Of a stretch of DNA of 64,000 nucleotides, positions 44,800 to 57,413 are shown one piece after another. This stretch comes from Monocercomonoides exilis (lineage: Eukaryota; Preaxostyla; Oxymonadida; Polymastigidae): assembly GCA_001643675.2 (NCBI GenBank), contig LSRY02000056.1, positions 377,001-441,000 of the forward strand, given 5' to 3'. The first letter of the stretch is position 1; each line of letters begins with the position of its first letter. Both the position numbers and the translations under genes were made by a program. A model generated the notes under the pieces. The model did not search any database. It was given only the letters and a program-made list of their open reading frames with translations, and was not told the DNA's origin.

Positions 44800-46620
44800 G
44801 TTGCTTCTTTTTCATGAGCGTTATGGAGCACAGATACGAAGAATGTGGAAGTGCGCAGAGATGTGATTCAGTTAAGGGAACATTTGTGGTTGAGAAGCCA
44901 AAAGGAGGTCCATGAGAGCATGCCATCACCTCTCCAGGGAAAGGCAATAATGACAGAACAGCGAGAAGGAGGCGAAGTTTTAGCAAGCGGATTAATTATT
45001 AGGGAAGACGGGGCTATTAGCGAACTTACAGCAGTTGATACAAGCACGTGTTTCTGCGGAGACTATGTTCGGCTGTTCTTCTTTTGTAATGAATTAGAAA
45101 GGCTCTTCATTTACAGACACTTTCTTATGAATCAGATGTAGTGTCCAATTGATACTTGTGGCAGCTGCAGAGCGAATCCATTTATTGGGCATGTCTCGAG
45201 TACAGCTATAGATCAATGGATAAACGCGACTGCTCTCCAAAAGGATGTAGAAGTTCCGTTCTGGAGTATGGTGCAGTTTGAGATACACTGGAGCCATGCT
45301 GCTGTTTCATTCGAATATGTTGCTGATAAGGTATCCAATCAAAGATGGTAGTTAAGACGGAGAGCATCAAGCTGAAGGGACTTTCTGATATTTTTATTCC
45401 AAAAAGATAAATAAGAACAATTATACCGCATTCAATTGCGATATACGTTGAGATAAGATGCTGTGCTGAGCTATTGGATTCACCATCAAAAGCGAATTCG
45501 ATTGAAGTAGCATTTTGTGAAGAGATGTTGATGTTGGAGAGAAAGACGCAGGAATTGGGAAGAGCACGAAGATCGGATAGGAAGAGGCTCAGATATCCTC
45601 TTCAAGCACAAAGAAGTATGTGGTTGAGGTGAAGATGCTTGTTGGAAGGAGAAAGGAGAGAGGAGGACTCAGCAAGAGATACGACGATGAAGGAGAAGAG
45701 GGAAGAGTGAGTGAAGGAGTATGAATTATGAGAAAAGATGTGATGGCAAATGAGAATGCAGCTTGTGAGATATAACAGCAGCAAGTTGGCGAAGGCGAAA
45801 TGAGCAGGAACAAGACTTTAAGAGACAGATATGATTCGAATGTTGGAAATACAAAATAAACTTTTGGTATGGAGGACATCTGCGGAGGTGGGGCCCAGGG
45901 GGCAAGCGGGGAGCCGCAATAGTGCGCAATGGAGCCGGTGTCTTGATTGACAAATATATGATGGGCGCAGTCGAATATGATGAAGGTGACTTTGTTGAAG
46001 TCGAGATCGGGGTTGGGGTCTGTGTAGGAGAAGTCAAACGCGCAGATTGACGTGTTTCAAGCGAAAGAATGCTGAGTGAATCCGAAGGAAAAGAGGGACT
46101 CGTTGATTTGGGCGGGGAAGGAGGAGCATCGGAGAAAGAGGTCCTTTCCCATGAATACATTATTCAAGACGAAGCAGAAGTTGAGGATGCATTCGGGCAA
46201 GCGCAGCTACGACTTCTCACAGTTGAGGAACACCATTGCAACTCCGCCCTCGGAAGACTCTTCGCTCACATAACTGGTAAACACATACGCCTCAGAAGCG
46301 CAGTCAAAGGCACATCACCTTTCCAAATTAACACAAGAGCTGCTCAGTTGGATGAGTGCACAATGTTGGTATTATTGGAGGAGTGAAAACCGATTATTGT
46401 TCTTTGGTCTGGGGCAGACAAGCCAGCCAGAGAAGCGGAGCTATCCAGAGCAGATGGGCAGATAGCCACGAGGGAATTGCTAGGGAGCCAAGAGGTAGAG
46501 ACTGAGAGGAATTCAAGTTTAGCTGAGGTGGATGCAGAAACGGATATGATAATGATGAAGAGGCGAGGGTTCAGTAGTTCAGAGACACACACTTTTTCCG
46601 CTTCCACAATCGTTAATGAA
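44800..46620 (-). pseudogene. Second broken beta-helix-type surface protein gene
   Basis: The minus strand shows fragments of a long secreted-type protein with in-frame stops and frame changes. The first is at 46607-46347 (SVSTSWLPSNSLVAICPSAL). Next comes SEEEGGVAMVFLNCEKS-like sequence near 46280-46210 (I read SSEGGVAMVFLNCEKS), then NVFMGKDLFLRCSSFPAQIN with INESLFSFGF to a stop near 46045. After that: FDFSYTDPNPDLDFNKVTF, IFDCAHHIFVNQDTGSIAHY and CGSPLAPWAPPPQ to ~45890, followed by a Ser-rich stretch. The order (a receptor-like NVF..GKD.F..C motif, an Asp-rich loop, then a CG..P motif) matches the repeating unit I recall from oxymonad beta-helix proteins. Function in life would be cell-surface or secreted; the copy here is not intact. 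Confidence 0.5.
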
Positions 46621-46759
46621 AAAAGTGTTTGTTAAGCCCGAATGAAAAAGGAGCGTCGCGACAAAAGGAGAGGAGCATCAGGTGTGGATATCTGAATGAA
46701 GGATAAGAGACGAGGAAGAAATATAGAGAATCAGAGGAGAAACGAAGGGAGGAGGATAA

Positions 46760-48775
46760 AATGAAGGTGTTCGCGCGATAGAAGCTTATTAAGAATCTAA
46801 TGCAAAAATTTGCAAATTTCTATTCAATTTTTATTATTTTCTTTGTTATTTTTCTATATCTTTGTTTGATCAATTTATAAGAAAAGCGAATTTTAAGAAT
46901 TTTTTGTTTCTAAACAAAAATAAACAACAAACCGTTGTATCTCTGATAAATATCTTGTTTAACTATTCAATTTTTCAATCGGTGTCAAAAAAAAACTGAC
47001 TGTTTTCAACAAACATTTTATGATCTTCAATATGAATTTGAAATTTTCTATGCAACAAAATCATAAAACAAATTTTTTATAAGAAATTGATTTATTGAGT
47101 ATTGAAACAATCATTATCATGCTTTTCAAGCAAGATAACTTATGTTTTTTTCTGTTTATCAAATTTTCGAGATTTTTTGAAAAATTTTTTAAGTTTTTTT
47201 ATAAATTTGTAATAAAAACAATTGGAAACAAATTAAAATCAACAAATAATTAATAATAATAATGCACTCAACTTTTATTTCATGTAACTTCAAATTAAAA
47301 CTTTCTCTTCAACCCCACCCTTAATTAAAATATATTTTGATCAAACTTCGTAAATTTTTATGATATCAAAAAAAATTACCCAAATAATAACTTTTTTCGG
47401 TGTGTTGACTTTTCAAAGGAAAACTATCATAAGAAAGAGTTTATGGATTCCTGTGCTGAATTCATCACAGCAGTTTCAAAAACAAATGTTTGAGCCGAAA
47501 TAAAGATGATAATTACTTGAATGTGCCTCTTCTCTTTTCAGAATTCTTTTGATAACATTCTAGGAAAATTTTCGAACAGAAAAATTTGAATGAAAAAAAA
47601 GTATTTTTTTCCACAAATAATCTCTAAACTTTTTTTATAAAAAATTATTTATCTTTGAGAATTTGACAAAAAGATAAGGATGAAAAGAATAGGAAGAGAT
47701 TTCGGCATTTCATAGATCAAATCATTGTCATTCATTTTTAAAATATTTTTTTGGTTACAAAAATAACTTTAACACAAAGAAAATGTCAAAAAAACCAAGT
47801 GTTTTGTTTCAAATAATCTCATCTGACAGCTTTCGGGATATTGGAAGCTATTTCGAAAGTTTATAGTTTATATTTAACTTCTAATAAATCAAAAATTAAA
47901 AACCAACAATTGATAAAAAAAAAATAAAATTATATTAAAAACAAAAATATAAATGGAACAATTTTCCAATAATGAGTAATCATGTTTTAATTTGAAAAAT
48001 TGTTCACTGGAATGTTTTTTGTAGAAAATTTAAATCTCATATTGAGATGAAGTTTCTATTCCCTCTCTCAATTTTTCTCAAGAAAGGAACTTCAAAATAA
48101 ACAGAATCATTGTGAAAGAAAGTATTTCCATTTTTGTTTAATATTTTTGGATGGAACTGCACTTTGATAAAAATATTCGATTTTTTTTTAACATATGAAG
48201 CATTAACAAAAGTGGCTTTTCAAATATATTTTGACAAATGAGTCGAAATTATAAGCCTATATAAAAATTTTATGTAATCTCAAAGTTTCTGCAAATAAAA
48301 TGGTATTTTCTGCTGCTTCATTTTCAGAAGCTTATCAATAATATTCATTTATTGTCAATATAAATCAAAAATTTCCAAATATTTTCCAACATTTCTACTG
48401 TCAAAATTAAAAAGAAAAAGTAACATCAACGCAAAATTCCTCAAAAAGCTATATAATTACAAAAAAACACTACAACAAAAAAGAAAAAGCAAAAAACAAA
48501 TAGTTATAAATATTCAAAAATGCGTGTTTATAAAAAACAAACATAATTATTATGAAAACACTTTCAAAATCTATTTATTTCTTTTTTCTTTTCTTTTCAT
48601 TCATTTTAATTAATCTTATAAATTCAAAAACAGAACACTTTTAATAATAATAATGTATAATAATAAACTCTCTAACTTTTGAAGTTCAAATTGAAAGTTG
48701 TACTTTATCATAAAATTCTGAATATTTGAAAGAATGCAACACAATTACCAAAGCAATTCATCTTGAAGAATAATT
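46760..48775. other. 2-kb AT-rich spacer
   Basis: No ORF, RNA gene or tandem array recognised. The sequence is dominated by A/T runs. A stretch at 47340-47390 (TTTTTATGATATCAAAAAAA) resembles 27270-27325 in inverted orientation. The right end is the 3' flank of the RabGAP gene. Confidence 0.5.
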
Positions 48776-51700
48776 CTATGAAGTCTTGAAAGAAGAGTTG
48801 CTCATTGGAGGCTGAATTTGAACAGGTGATTTAGATGTCGGTACAGCTGACCCTTGCTGCACGTCAGAAGCACCCACAGAGGAAGAAGAGGTGAAAAGAG
48901 ACAAAAGCCTTGCAGAGTCAGATAGAGTGGAGTCTGCGCTTTCAGAAGAAGAATCAGGAGTAAGTGGAGTTGCAGCAGAAGTGTATGCAGACGCAGTTGG
49001 TGAAACAAAAGAGGAATACGCAGACGGAAGTAGAAAAGAGCTGCTTTCTGAGTAAGCACAACTACTACTGTTATTATTATTATTATTATTACTGCTATTG
49101 TTACTGCTCAAAGGCTGGAAGTTATTAGGAGTGAGATAGTCGCCTTGCTGAGGAGAAACAGCATTCACTTCTGCTTCATGTGGTTTTGATTGTATTTGTG
49201 TTTGTGTTTGCGTTTGTGTACCTTTTGTGGGGTCAAAAGCAATAAAGGAAGCAAAATGAGGTTTTTGTTGAACCTGTTGCTGTGCTGAAGATGTGGTCAT
49301 TGATGAAGATGAAGATGAAGCTGAATTTGAAGCAGAAGCAACAGGCATTGCAGAAGCTGAGACTGAAGAATATGGCCATATAAATGAGTCATTTGCTTTG
49401 GTGCTAGAAGAAGGAGACAACGGAGAAATAGAAATAGAAGAAGTTGAAGAAGAAGAAGAAGATAATGTTTGTCCGGACTGTGACTGAAGCGAAGTCAAAC
49501 TAACTGGAGCAAAACTTCTGGTTGCATTGTTTGTGTCAGACTTGGATGATTGAGTGCATGAGAGCTTATTTGCAGCAGATGGGACAGGCGGTGGAGGAGA
49601 GTGAGGAGGACACAATGAATAAATAGCAGAAGAATTAATGATTGATGGATTAAAATGTGCATTCGAAGAAGAAGAAGAAGAAGAAGGAGGAGGAGGAGGC
49701 GATGATGATGACGATGAAATATTAGTAGAATTCGACCGAGAAGCCGGAGAATGCTGCGAAAGAGGGAAAGGCGGTGGAGGAGATGTTGGAGGTGTTGATG
49801 AAGCAGGCGATGTTCTTGTTCCCGATAGGATCAAGGGAGGAGGCGCTGGAAATGGTTTTTCTGGTTTAGCAGCAGCAGCTGTTGAGCGTGTGTCAGTCAT
49901 TTTGGCTTTGGGGCTGTCTTTGTCTGAAAGCAAGTCGTTGCCTAAGAGCGAATCCTTCACTGTCCTGCCGAATTTCGCAAATCCCTTTGCAATCTGCTTG
50001 GAAAGAGATATGGATGAAGAAGATGGAGAAGAAGAAGCAGAACTATCAGATGAAGGAGACTGTCCATCATAAATAGATGAATAATAATTCGATTGTGATG
50101 ATGATGATGATGATGATGATGGAGATGTTTTTGAAGGAGACAGTTTTTTCGAGCCAGCGGGAAGCGAACTTGAGTATGTTCTTGTTGATCCATTGGACTC
50201 TGGGCTTCTTTGTGTAATGTTACTAAAGCCATATTCACTGCTTGCTCGATTAGCTGTCTTTTTGACAGGATAATCATCAATCACTGAAAAACCTGAGTCA
50301 ATTGTCTGTGTGTAGCTGTAGAAGGGAGAAGAACTAACATCTGCTTCATCACCTTCTTTTCTCTCGCTGATATCTCCTTCTTCTCCTTCTCTTCTTCCTT
50401 CTCCTTCTGAACCATTCTCATTCTTCTCTTCCATGTTATTGCTGCTTCCTTCTTCCTCTTCACTTTCATCATCGCTATCCATTTCTGTGTCACTTGACTC
50501 TGACAGCTCTTCCTCTGTCTCCACAAAACATAAGCTTTGCATCCACTCTTCGCTCAGCTCACTTTCACTCTCACTTTCTGCTTCGTTTGCTTCAATTCCT
50601 CCTCCTTCTTTTTCTTTGCTTTTCTCTGTTTTTCCTTCTTCTTTTGTTTTCTTCTCATTCGATTTTTTAATTCGTTTCGGAACACCAGCCGTGGTAAGCC
50701 CCCAGCTCTTCTCATACAAAAGCATCCACTTCAAATTCAGCTTGCTCAAATGTTCTTTCTTTTCCCCTCCTTTTTGCTCTTTTGATTCATTCACACCTTG
50801 TTTCGTCTTGTTCTGCTCTGACACAATAACTTGTTGTGCTTCATTAACTTTCACATTCGTTTCCTCCTTCTTTTTGAAATCACTTTCTTCATTCGCTTCC
50901 TCTGCTCCTGCTCCTCTTCCTTCTGCTCCTTCTTCTCCTTCTCCTTCTCCTTCTTCTTCTGTTCTCCCTTCATCTGGAAGAAGAAAGAACTGAATCGGCT
51001 TTGTCACTCTTCCCCCGCTCCTCCTCAGCTCCTCCTCTTCCTCCTCCCTCTCTTTCTTCCTCTGCTCTCTAATAACCCTCCTTTTTAGCTTCCTCTTCTC
51101 TTTCTGCCTCTTCTTCAGCACCATTTTGATTCGTGCTCTTTCTTCAGCGCCAATCAAATACAACTTCAATGCCATGTGAATAAGCTCATTCGCGTTGTAC
51201 CTGTTCTTCATAGCAGACAGATACGAAATGAGGTCAGGGGCAGAGGTGGGCGGGGGTAGCTTGGGAAATGGTGGAAGAGAAGAAGAAGAAGATGATGATG
51301 ATGAATTAGAAGATGATGAAGAAGAAAGAGAAGAGGAAGAATCTGAAGATTTAAGAGGAGAATTAGCCACGTTGATGAAAGAAAGGAAAGAAGGGGTGTG
51401 GAGGATGGCAAGAAGGATGAAGGGAAACAAGGTGAGAGAAGGAGAAGGAGAAGGAGACGTGAAGTTTGCATAGGAAACATCAGAAGGAGCAAGATTGGAT
51501 GAGTTCTGAAGTGAAATGGCTGTGGTGGCGTGGACAGCAGCTGAAGAAGATGACATTGAAGAAGACAGAGAAGAAGAAGAAGAAGAAGAAGAAGAAGAAG
51601 AAGAAGAAGAAGAAGAAGAAGAAGAAGAAGAAGAAGAAGAAGAAGAAGAAGAAGAAGGATATGAAGAAGGGAGTAGCTCAGCCGATTGCTGAGAAGAAAC

Positions 51701-54700
51701 AGAAAGAGCACCAGATGCCTCGTGAAATGGAGAGTGTGCAGGAGAAGAAAAAGCCTCAGTGAAAAGACAGTGATAATACTGCTGGGAGGAAGAGAAAGGG
51801 ACGGGTAGCTTCTGAAGAGGGAAGGCAGAAGAGAAGTAGTCCTGTGGAAGAAAGACCTGCTGCTGATGAGGCTGTCGATGATTCGGATTGTTTTTGTGTC
51901 TGCCACCATCTTTCTCAACAGCATCCTCATTTTTGTCTCCAACAAGAGTGAATGAAGAAGAAGAGAAAGAAGAAGAGGAAGAGGAAAAAGAAGAAGGGGG
52001 AGGAGGAGGGATTGATAAATAAGCGTGGTGAGAGAGGAGGGAAGGGAGAGGGAGGTAAACAGAAGACAAAGGGAGGGTGCGGCGGGTGGGGTGGACGAGA
52101 ATGCGAGGAGAGGCAAAGTGACTGAGGGGAACAGGAAGGCGAGAAAGAAGAGGGACAGAGGGGAAAGAAGAGGAAGAAGAGGAAGAAGAGTTAGAAGAAG
52201 AAAAAGAAGACGGGCAATTAGCCGAGGAAGGCAGGAGAAACTGATTGAAAAGAGGAGAAGGAGAAGAAGATTGAGAAGGGGATGAAAAAGGGGAAGAATT
52301 GTTGAGCTCTTCCAGTGTATCCTTCATATCATGTGCCAAGTCTTCGATGTGAGTGGGAGGGAAGAGAATGAACGAGTCAGGCTGCGACAGAAAAGAAGAG
52401 AGATCAAATGGCCTTTTGTGAAGAATAGCACAATTTTTATCTTCTTCCCTCATTTTCATTGCTTCTCGCAAAAAGCTGCTTTTCATTGAATCACTGCCCT
52501 TTCGCTGTGAAGAAGTGTCATTTATCTCATGGAAGCGAATTCGCACTGGAATCTCATTCATCCTGTTCCTCTCGTTCTCCTTTTCCTTCCTTCTCTCCCT
52601 CCTCATCTGCATCCTCCTTCTCCTCTCTTTCTTCCTCTTCTCCCTCAAACCCCTCAATCTCTTCTGCCTTCTCCCTTCTTCCTCTCTCATTCTCCTCCAC
52701 AGCCTCTCCAACTCTCCAAATGCTAACACAGAGTCCCACAGCTTGGCTATTTCACACCATTCTCCTTCTCTCTTCATCAGCAGCAGCACAAACGAGAAGA
52801 AGAAGAAGAAGAAGTCGGATGAAGGAGAGGGGACTTTATGTTGTTGTTGTTGTTGAGAAATGGAAGAAGAAGAAGATGATGAGTTGCTTTGTCCATTCAT
52901 CATGCTACGTGGAACAGAAGATATCATACGTGATGATGCTGTGTTTGCAAATTGATTGTTCCTCTGTTGTTGTTGCTGCTGCATTTGAATGCGCTGCTTA
53001 CTGCCAAGTGTGGAATTAATGAAAGCAGCAGCAGCAGAAGAAGAAGAAGATGGCAATGAAGAAGAAGAAGATGATGATATAGGCATCACAGACGGATCTT
53101 CAATATTAGCCAGTCTGGCTGACACATCTGGTGAGAAATACGCCAAAAACGAGGCAAACACCTCAAAAAACAGAGTGAAGGCAGAACCAGGGCGGAGATA
53201 GAAAGGGCGGAGGGAGCGAAGGAGAGAGGCGAAGGAGAAGAATGTTAAGGGAACATTGCCGGCATACTGATGGAGCAGAAAAGAGGCTAAATCGTTCATT
53301 CCTTGCACATAGCCTAATTTATGAGTAAGTGAAGAATGAAGCAAAAAGAGATGTTTGAAAATAAAAGAAGAAAAAAGTAAAAAAAAAGAAAAATGAGTTG
53401 TAACATGAATTGTTAAACTTTTCATGTGTCAAAATGCATCCAATTCTCTTTTAGAAAACACAAAGAAATTCTCATTCAATAAAATCATATTTTCATTACA
53501 ATCCATACCTAATTTCCTATCCAACACGAGATGTGCTCTGAGGATGTTTCTGACACCCACAAACATGAATGAGTCTTCTCTCTCCATTCCACACTGCTCT
53601 CTGTCTGTCCTCACCAGATCCAGCTCAATCCTCCTCCTCCCTTCAGCCAGCGACGCCCTCGTAATCATCTTCTGCCCTTTCCTCTGCTCTTTCTTCCTCT
53701 CCCTCTCCTTCTTCCTCTTCTCCACATACTCTCTATGCGATTCCTCTATCAGCCTCTCTATCTCCTTCTCGTCTTCCTCTTCTTCTCTCTCTAAATCTGC
53801 CAGTCTGTCTGTCTCATCTATCTCTAACTGAGGCTGCTGCGAGCGAAACGCAAACTGCTGCGAATAATCAAACGCCTTCCCATTCATTTGCCCTGCTTTT
53901 CCAGCCCCTGCTCTCAACCCTCCTCCTCCTCCTCCTCCTCCTCCTCCTCCTCCTCCTCCTCCTCCTCCTCCTCCTCCTCCCCTTCCTCTTCTTCTTTTCT
54001 CCTCCTCTTCTCTTTTTTGCTTCCTCTCTCTTCGAAACTGCCTTCTTATCTCCTTCTCCTTCTCCCTCTGCGCATTCGCTGCCTTCTCCTCTTCCTCCAT
54101 CTCCCTCGCAATTTCATCGTCTTCCTCTTCATCCTGCTCCCTCTCCTCCTCTTTCTCCATCCAATCCTTGTCCATCCGCTCTTCCTCCTTCCCTTTCGCC
54201 TGCCCAACATTCCCTTCCTCCTTCAGCCGCTCAAACCGTCTGACAAGCCCTGCCTCGCTGATGTTCCGCTCCACATAGCCAGAGTCAGTATCAAACACCT
54301 GAAAGAGGAAAGGAAGGACATGCAGGCGAGCAGCAGGGGTGCAGGAGTAGAGGAGAACAGTAGAGAGAAGAGAAGTGTAGTTCATTATCTGGCCAGAGGG
54401 AGAAAGCAATGAGGAGAAGTGAGTGAGAGTCAATGGCTCTGATTGAAATGCGGTTGAGGCATTGGGATTGAGAAGGTTAGCTGGTTGTTGTTGTTGTTGG
54501 TGGTGGTGAAATGGAAAAGAGTGGAATGAAGAGGAAGAGGAGGAGAATGAGGAAGAATGAGATGCAGAATGATTTAGAAGCTTCCTTAGAAAAGTAGTCC
54601 ACCCAACTCTGAATGGCGGAGAAGGTAATCCATTCACCTCAGACGTTTTTTTGTTGGAATCAGAAGGCAACGAGCCTTTATCAGAAGTTCCTTTTGCTTG

Positions 54701-55794
54701 AACGAAATTGAATGCCTGCTGATTCAGCAGTGTCTGCCCAGCTGTGTCAGAAGCCAGTGCAGACGGTGAAAGCGAGGCCAAAGAAGAGGGCTGCACCGAC
54801 GAAGACGGAGAAGAACCGTCCAAAAAGTGGGTTATGTCTGCAGAATGCTCCAGTTTGAATGGGACGCCGATGTCGAGGAGCAGCGGGGGTGTTGTGGGAG
54901 GTGTGATGATTTTGGCTCTGCTATTCGGTTGCATTGAAGAAGGCTGTTGAGACGCGGGTAATAAGCTTTGAGGTGAAGGCTCCGCTGTTGTAGCTTCTGT
55001 TGGTTGCTTTAAGGATGAAGAAGGATCTGCTAATGCTTTTAAGTTTGGAGAGTGATCAGTTATCATTTCAAAAAGTTTATCTAAAAATGGATCTAATGTT
55101 TTCAGAAAAGGTGGCGGTGAAATATCTCTGGTTCCATCTTTCCGGATTTGCATCGAAGGTGAAGATACCCTTGATGATGGAGATGGATATTTCTTTAATC
55201 CTAATGCAGAAGAAAACTCACTTGAAAATCCGTTGAAAAAAATAAGATTCGAATCCTCCTCGGAAATTTGAGATTTTGAATTAGCTTTTAAAACATCCAA
55301 GAAATTATTGAGAGGATTAACACTCGAAAAAACAATATCAGGTGTCATAATTCCTAAATATCAATATCCTAATAATGAAAGAGAATAATAATTTATTGAA
55401 ACCAGTTTTTTGGTTTATAACCAAATATGGACGAGAAGATTTCTCCGAGTGAATTCTTATTGATTGAATATCCGTCATGAGAATAACAAGTTGACCTTTT
55501 ATAAAAAATCTGATTTTGAAACATAAAAATTTTGATATTCATACATATTGTACCAAAGTTTGTTTCTGCCTTCTTTTTCTAAATATGAGAAACAAAAACA
55601 GCTTTAAATCTAAGAGCATGTGACAAAGTCTTTCATACGTCAAACAATGCTGGAGTCCATCGAATATAAGCGCGTAAATCTTCCATTCGTACAATAACTT
55701 GGATTGTACCACGAATTGTCTTTGAATTATCATTTGGAGAGCGTAAATTTACACTACCGTTCCAAATTTCTGTTTCATTTGATTCAATATTCAT
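48776..55794 (-). CDS. TBC1D15/Gyp7-type Rab GTPase-activating protein, giant form
   Basis: Five exons (55794-55639, 55578-55545, 55495-55403, 55353-53509, 53313-48776) join in phase to 2221 residues. The N-terminus has a PH-like domain as in TBC1D15-type proteins (QLVILMTDIQSIRIHSEKSS, RPYLVINQKTG, then the NNFLDVLK stretch). The TBC domain starts near residue 400 (PLTLTHFSSLLSPSGQIMNY, SCTPAARLHVLPFLFQVFD). It continues with the Arg finger IELDLVRTDRE (~672) and, split by an intron, the Gln finger GYVQGMNDL (~709). Helices with FFFFFSFVLLLMKREGEW and IAKLWDSVLA complete it. Charged/poly-Gly (~600) and Ser-rich inserts interrupt the domain, and the last ~1300 residues are mostly Ser-, Pro- and Glu-rich. 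Both catalytic fingers are present, so GAP activity on a Rab in endomembrane traffic is expected. The promoter is shared with eL43. Confidence 0.9.
51571..51657 (-). repeat. GAA/TTC microsatellite encoding poly-Ser
   Basis: About 29 uninterrupted GAA units on the plus strand are read on the minus strand as TCT codons, giving a serine tract in the RabGAP tail. Confidence 0.9.
53921..53981 (-). repeat. CTC/GGA microsatellite encoding poly-Gly
   Basis: About 20 tandem TCC units are read on the minus strand as GGA, giving roughly 20 glycines inside the TBC domain insert of the RabGAP. All copies use the same codon, indicating slippage expansion. Confidence 0.9.
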
Positions 55795-56004
55795 TGAGTA
55801 AATAAAACCAATTTGTTAATATTTCTTTTTTTTTCTATGGTTCATATTTTTGTTTTCTTATATGAGTTTTTTGATTTAATTTTTTCATTATTTGACATTA
55901 TATTTTTTCACAAATCATGGCCAATCAAATATTTTCTTTTATTATAAATTATGGAATGAAATCAATAATAATTGGGTTGAGATCACACAACTCAATAAAG
56001 ATCG
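55795..56004. promoter_or_regulatory. Divergent promoter interval, RabGAP / eL43
   Basis: A 210-bp AT-rich interval between the start codons of the minus-strand RabGAP and the plus-strand eL43 gene. It must hold both promoters; no specific motif was assigned. Confidence 0.5.
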
Positions 56005-56283
56005 ATGGCAAAACGTACCAAAAAGGTAGGAATTGTTGGAAAATACGGTACCAGATACGGCGCTTCACTTCGTAAAGTTATTAAGAAGATTGAAGTTTCG
56101 CAGCATGCCCGATTCAATTGCAGATTCTGCGGAAAAGATTCCGTTAAGCGTAAGGCTGTTGGAATCTGGGAATGCAAAAGCTGCAAGAAAGTGATTGCTG
56201 GAGGTGCATGGCAATTATGCACAAGCGCAGCATCAGATATTTCATCAACTCTTCGTCGTCTGAACAAAGATGAATCTGAGTAA
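56005..56283 (+). CDS. RPL37A: Ribosomal protein eL43 (L37a)
   Basis: A single exon encodes 92 residues, the usual eL43 length. The start is the ATG at 56005 ([20 protein letters not shown]). The zinc ribbon is intact: Cys 39 and 42 (CRFC) and Cys 57 and 60 (CKSC). AGGAWQLCT and the C-terminal helix are typical. The protein sits in the large ribosomal subunit near the E-site side. No intron is needed, unlike the convergent eL37 gene. The two ribosomal genes face each other with 600 bp between stop codons. Confidence 0.98.
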   Translation: MAKRTKKVGIVGKYGTRYGASLRKVIKKIEVSQHARFNCRFCGKDSVKRKAVGIWECKSCKKVIAGGAWQLCTSAASDISSTLRRLNKDESE

Positions 56284-56885
56284 ACAACATTTCGCAATTC
56301 ATGTTTTCATTCAAAAGCCATCATCTTGAACGAACAGACAGCTTCTTCTGAAATTTTTGTTTATTTTTAATACAGGTTAAAAAAAGCTGAATTTCGCATG
56401 TCATTGAGCTTTTCCAGTTGTGCTGTAATCAAATGTTGATCATTATCTTTGAAAAGTGTGTATAAAAAAAATAATTATTCCAACAACTATCAAGCTTTAG
56501 AGAACACAAAAAAATGAGGAAAAAATGATAATTCATAATCAAAACTTTTTTTAAGAAAAAACGTAAAGGATATTTATTAAAGCAAAAATATCATAAAAAT
56601 TGATTCATTAATTATTAAATTCAATCACATCAAATTCAAATGATTAGCTCGACAATTTTTTGACGTTTTTTTTAAAAAAAATAAATTGATTTTGAAATAA
56701 CGCTTTTTTACTTATCAAATGATTCAAGTTATTGAAAGACGAAGCATGAAGATATATTGCCTGTTCGATGTGGAGAATCTTCAAGAGATGCAAAAGATTT
56801 TGTAAAAAAATATCTAGTCACTTAAAAGGACTTGAAATTTGAAGTGTGAGTAATTATGCTTTTTCTTTGATTCCAATGATTGAGA
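56284..56885. other. AT-rich spacer between convergent ribosomal protein genes
   Basis: About 600 bp holding both 3'UTRs; no ORF, snoRNA box pair or repeat that I can support. Confidence 0.5.
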
Positions 56886-57413
56886 TTACTTTGATTGTGC
56901 TTTTTCTTGTTTAGCTTTTCTGATAGCTTTTGGCTTTGCAGTAACTCCTGAAAAATTTCATTAAACAAACAATAAGAAAAGGCAACACAAAGAGAATTCA
57001 AACCCTCACGGAAATGATTCTTCCAACGGCGAGAAACGTCTTTAAGATAGCTCATTCTTCCTGTTCCTGTAGTTCTACGACGGTTGGCTTTCATTGACCA
57101 TCCATCTATTTTGAGTAACAAAAAAGAAAATAAAAAGTGATAAAAATTATTAAACAATTGCACATCATTAAGAATTAAATATATTAAAACAAACATTTTC
57201 TCATTTTTGGATTTGGATAGGCACATGAAGCGCAACGATGGTGCTGCAAGTGGTATGCGCGCTTTCCACATCTTGGGCACATTCCATGTGATTTACCATG
57301 ACGAGGTCCGAATGAGCTTGTTCCTTTTGTCTAATATATTTTAATATAATTATAAAGATTTCCACACAAATTGGATCGTGAGACTACGGTCAAATAAGCA
57401 AAGATCAAACCAT
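56886..57413 (-). CDS. RPL37: Ribosomal protein eL37
   Basis: Four exons: 57413-57411 (only the ATG), 57330-57195, 57105-57004 and 56947-56886, giving 100 residues. The first exon codes only for Met, as in animal RPL37 genes: GAGATG then intron GTTTGATC. Diagnostic sequence: [20 protein letters not shown] with zinc-binding Cys 19/22 and Cys 34/37 ([16 protein letters not shown]), then [20 protein letters not shown] and a basic C-terminal tail. It binds 5.8S/25S rRNA in the large subunit. All phases agree. It lies about 510 bp from the left end of the mariner element, whose insertion upstream could affect its promoter. Confidence 0.96.

Noticed and set aside
46069-46386. Plus-strand frame of 105 codons with acidic composition
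   Set aside because: It overlaps the minus-strand beta-helix-type fragments, which carry recognisable motifs; it has no partner exons.
51665-51700. tRNA-like start (GGGAGTAGCTCAGC) in the RabGAP gene
   Set aside because: The A-box-like match is within coding sequence (minus strand), and no B box or acceptor stem follows.
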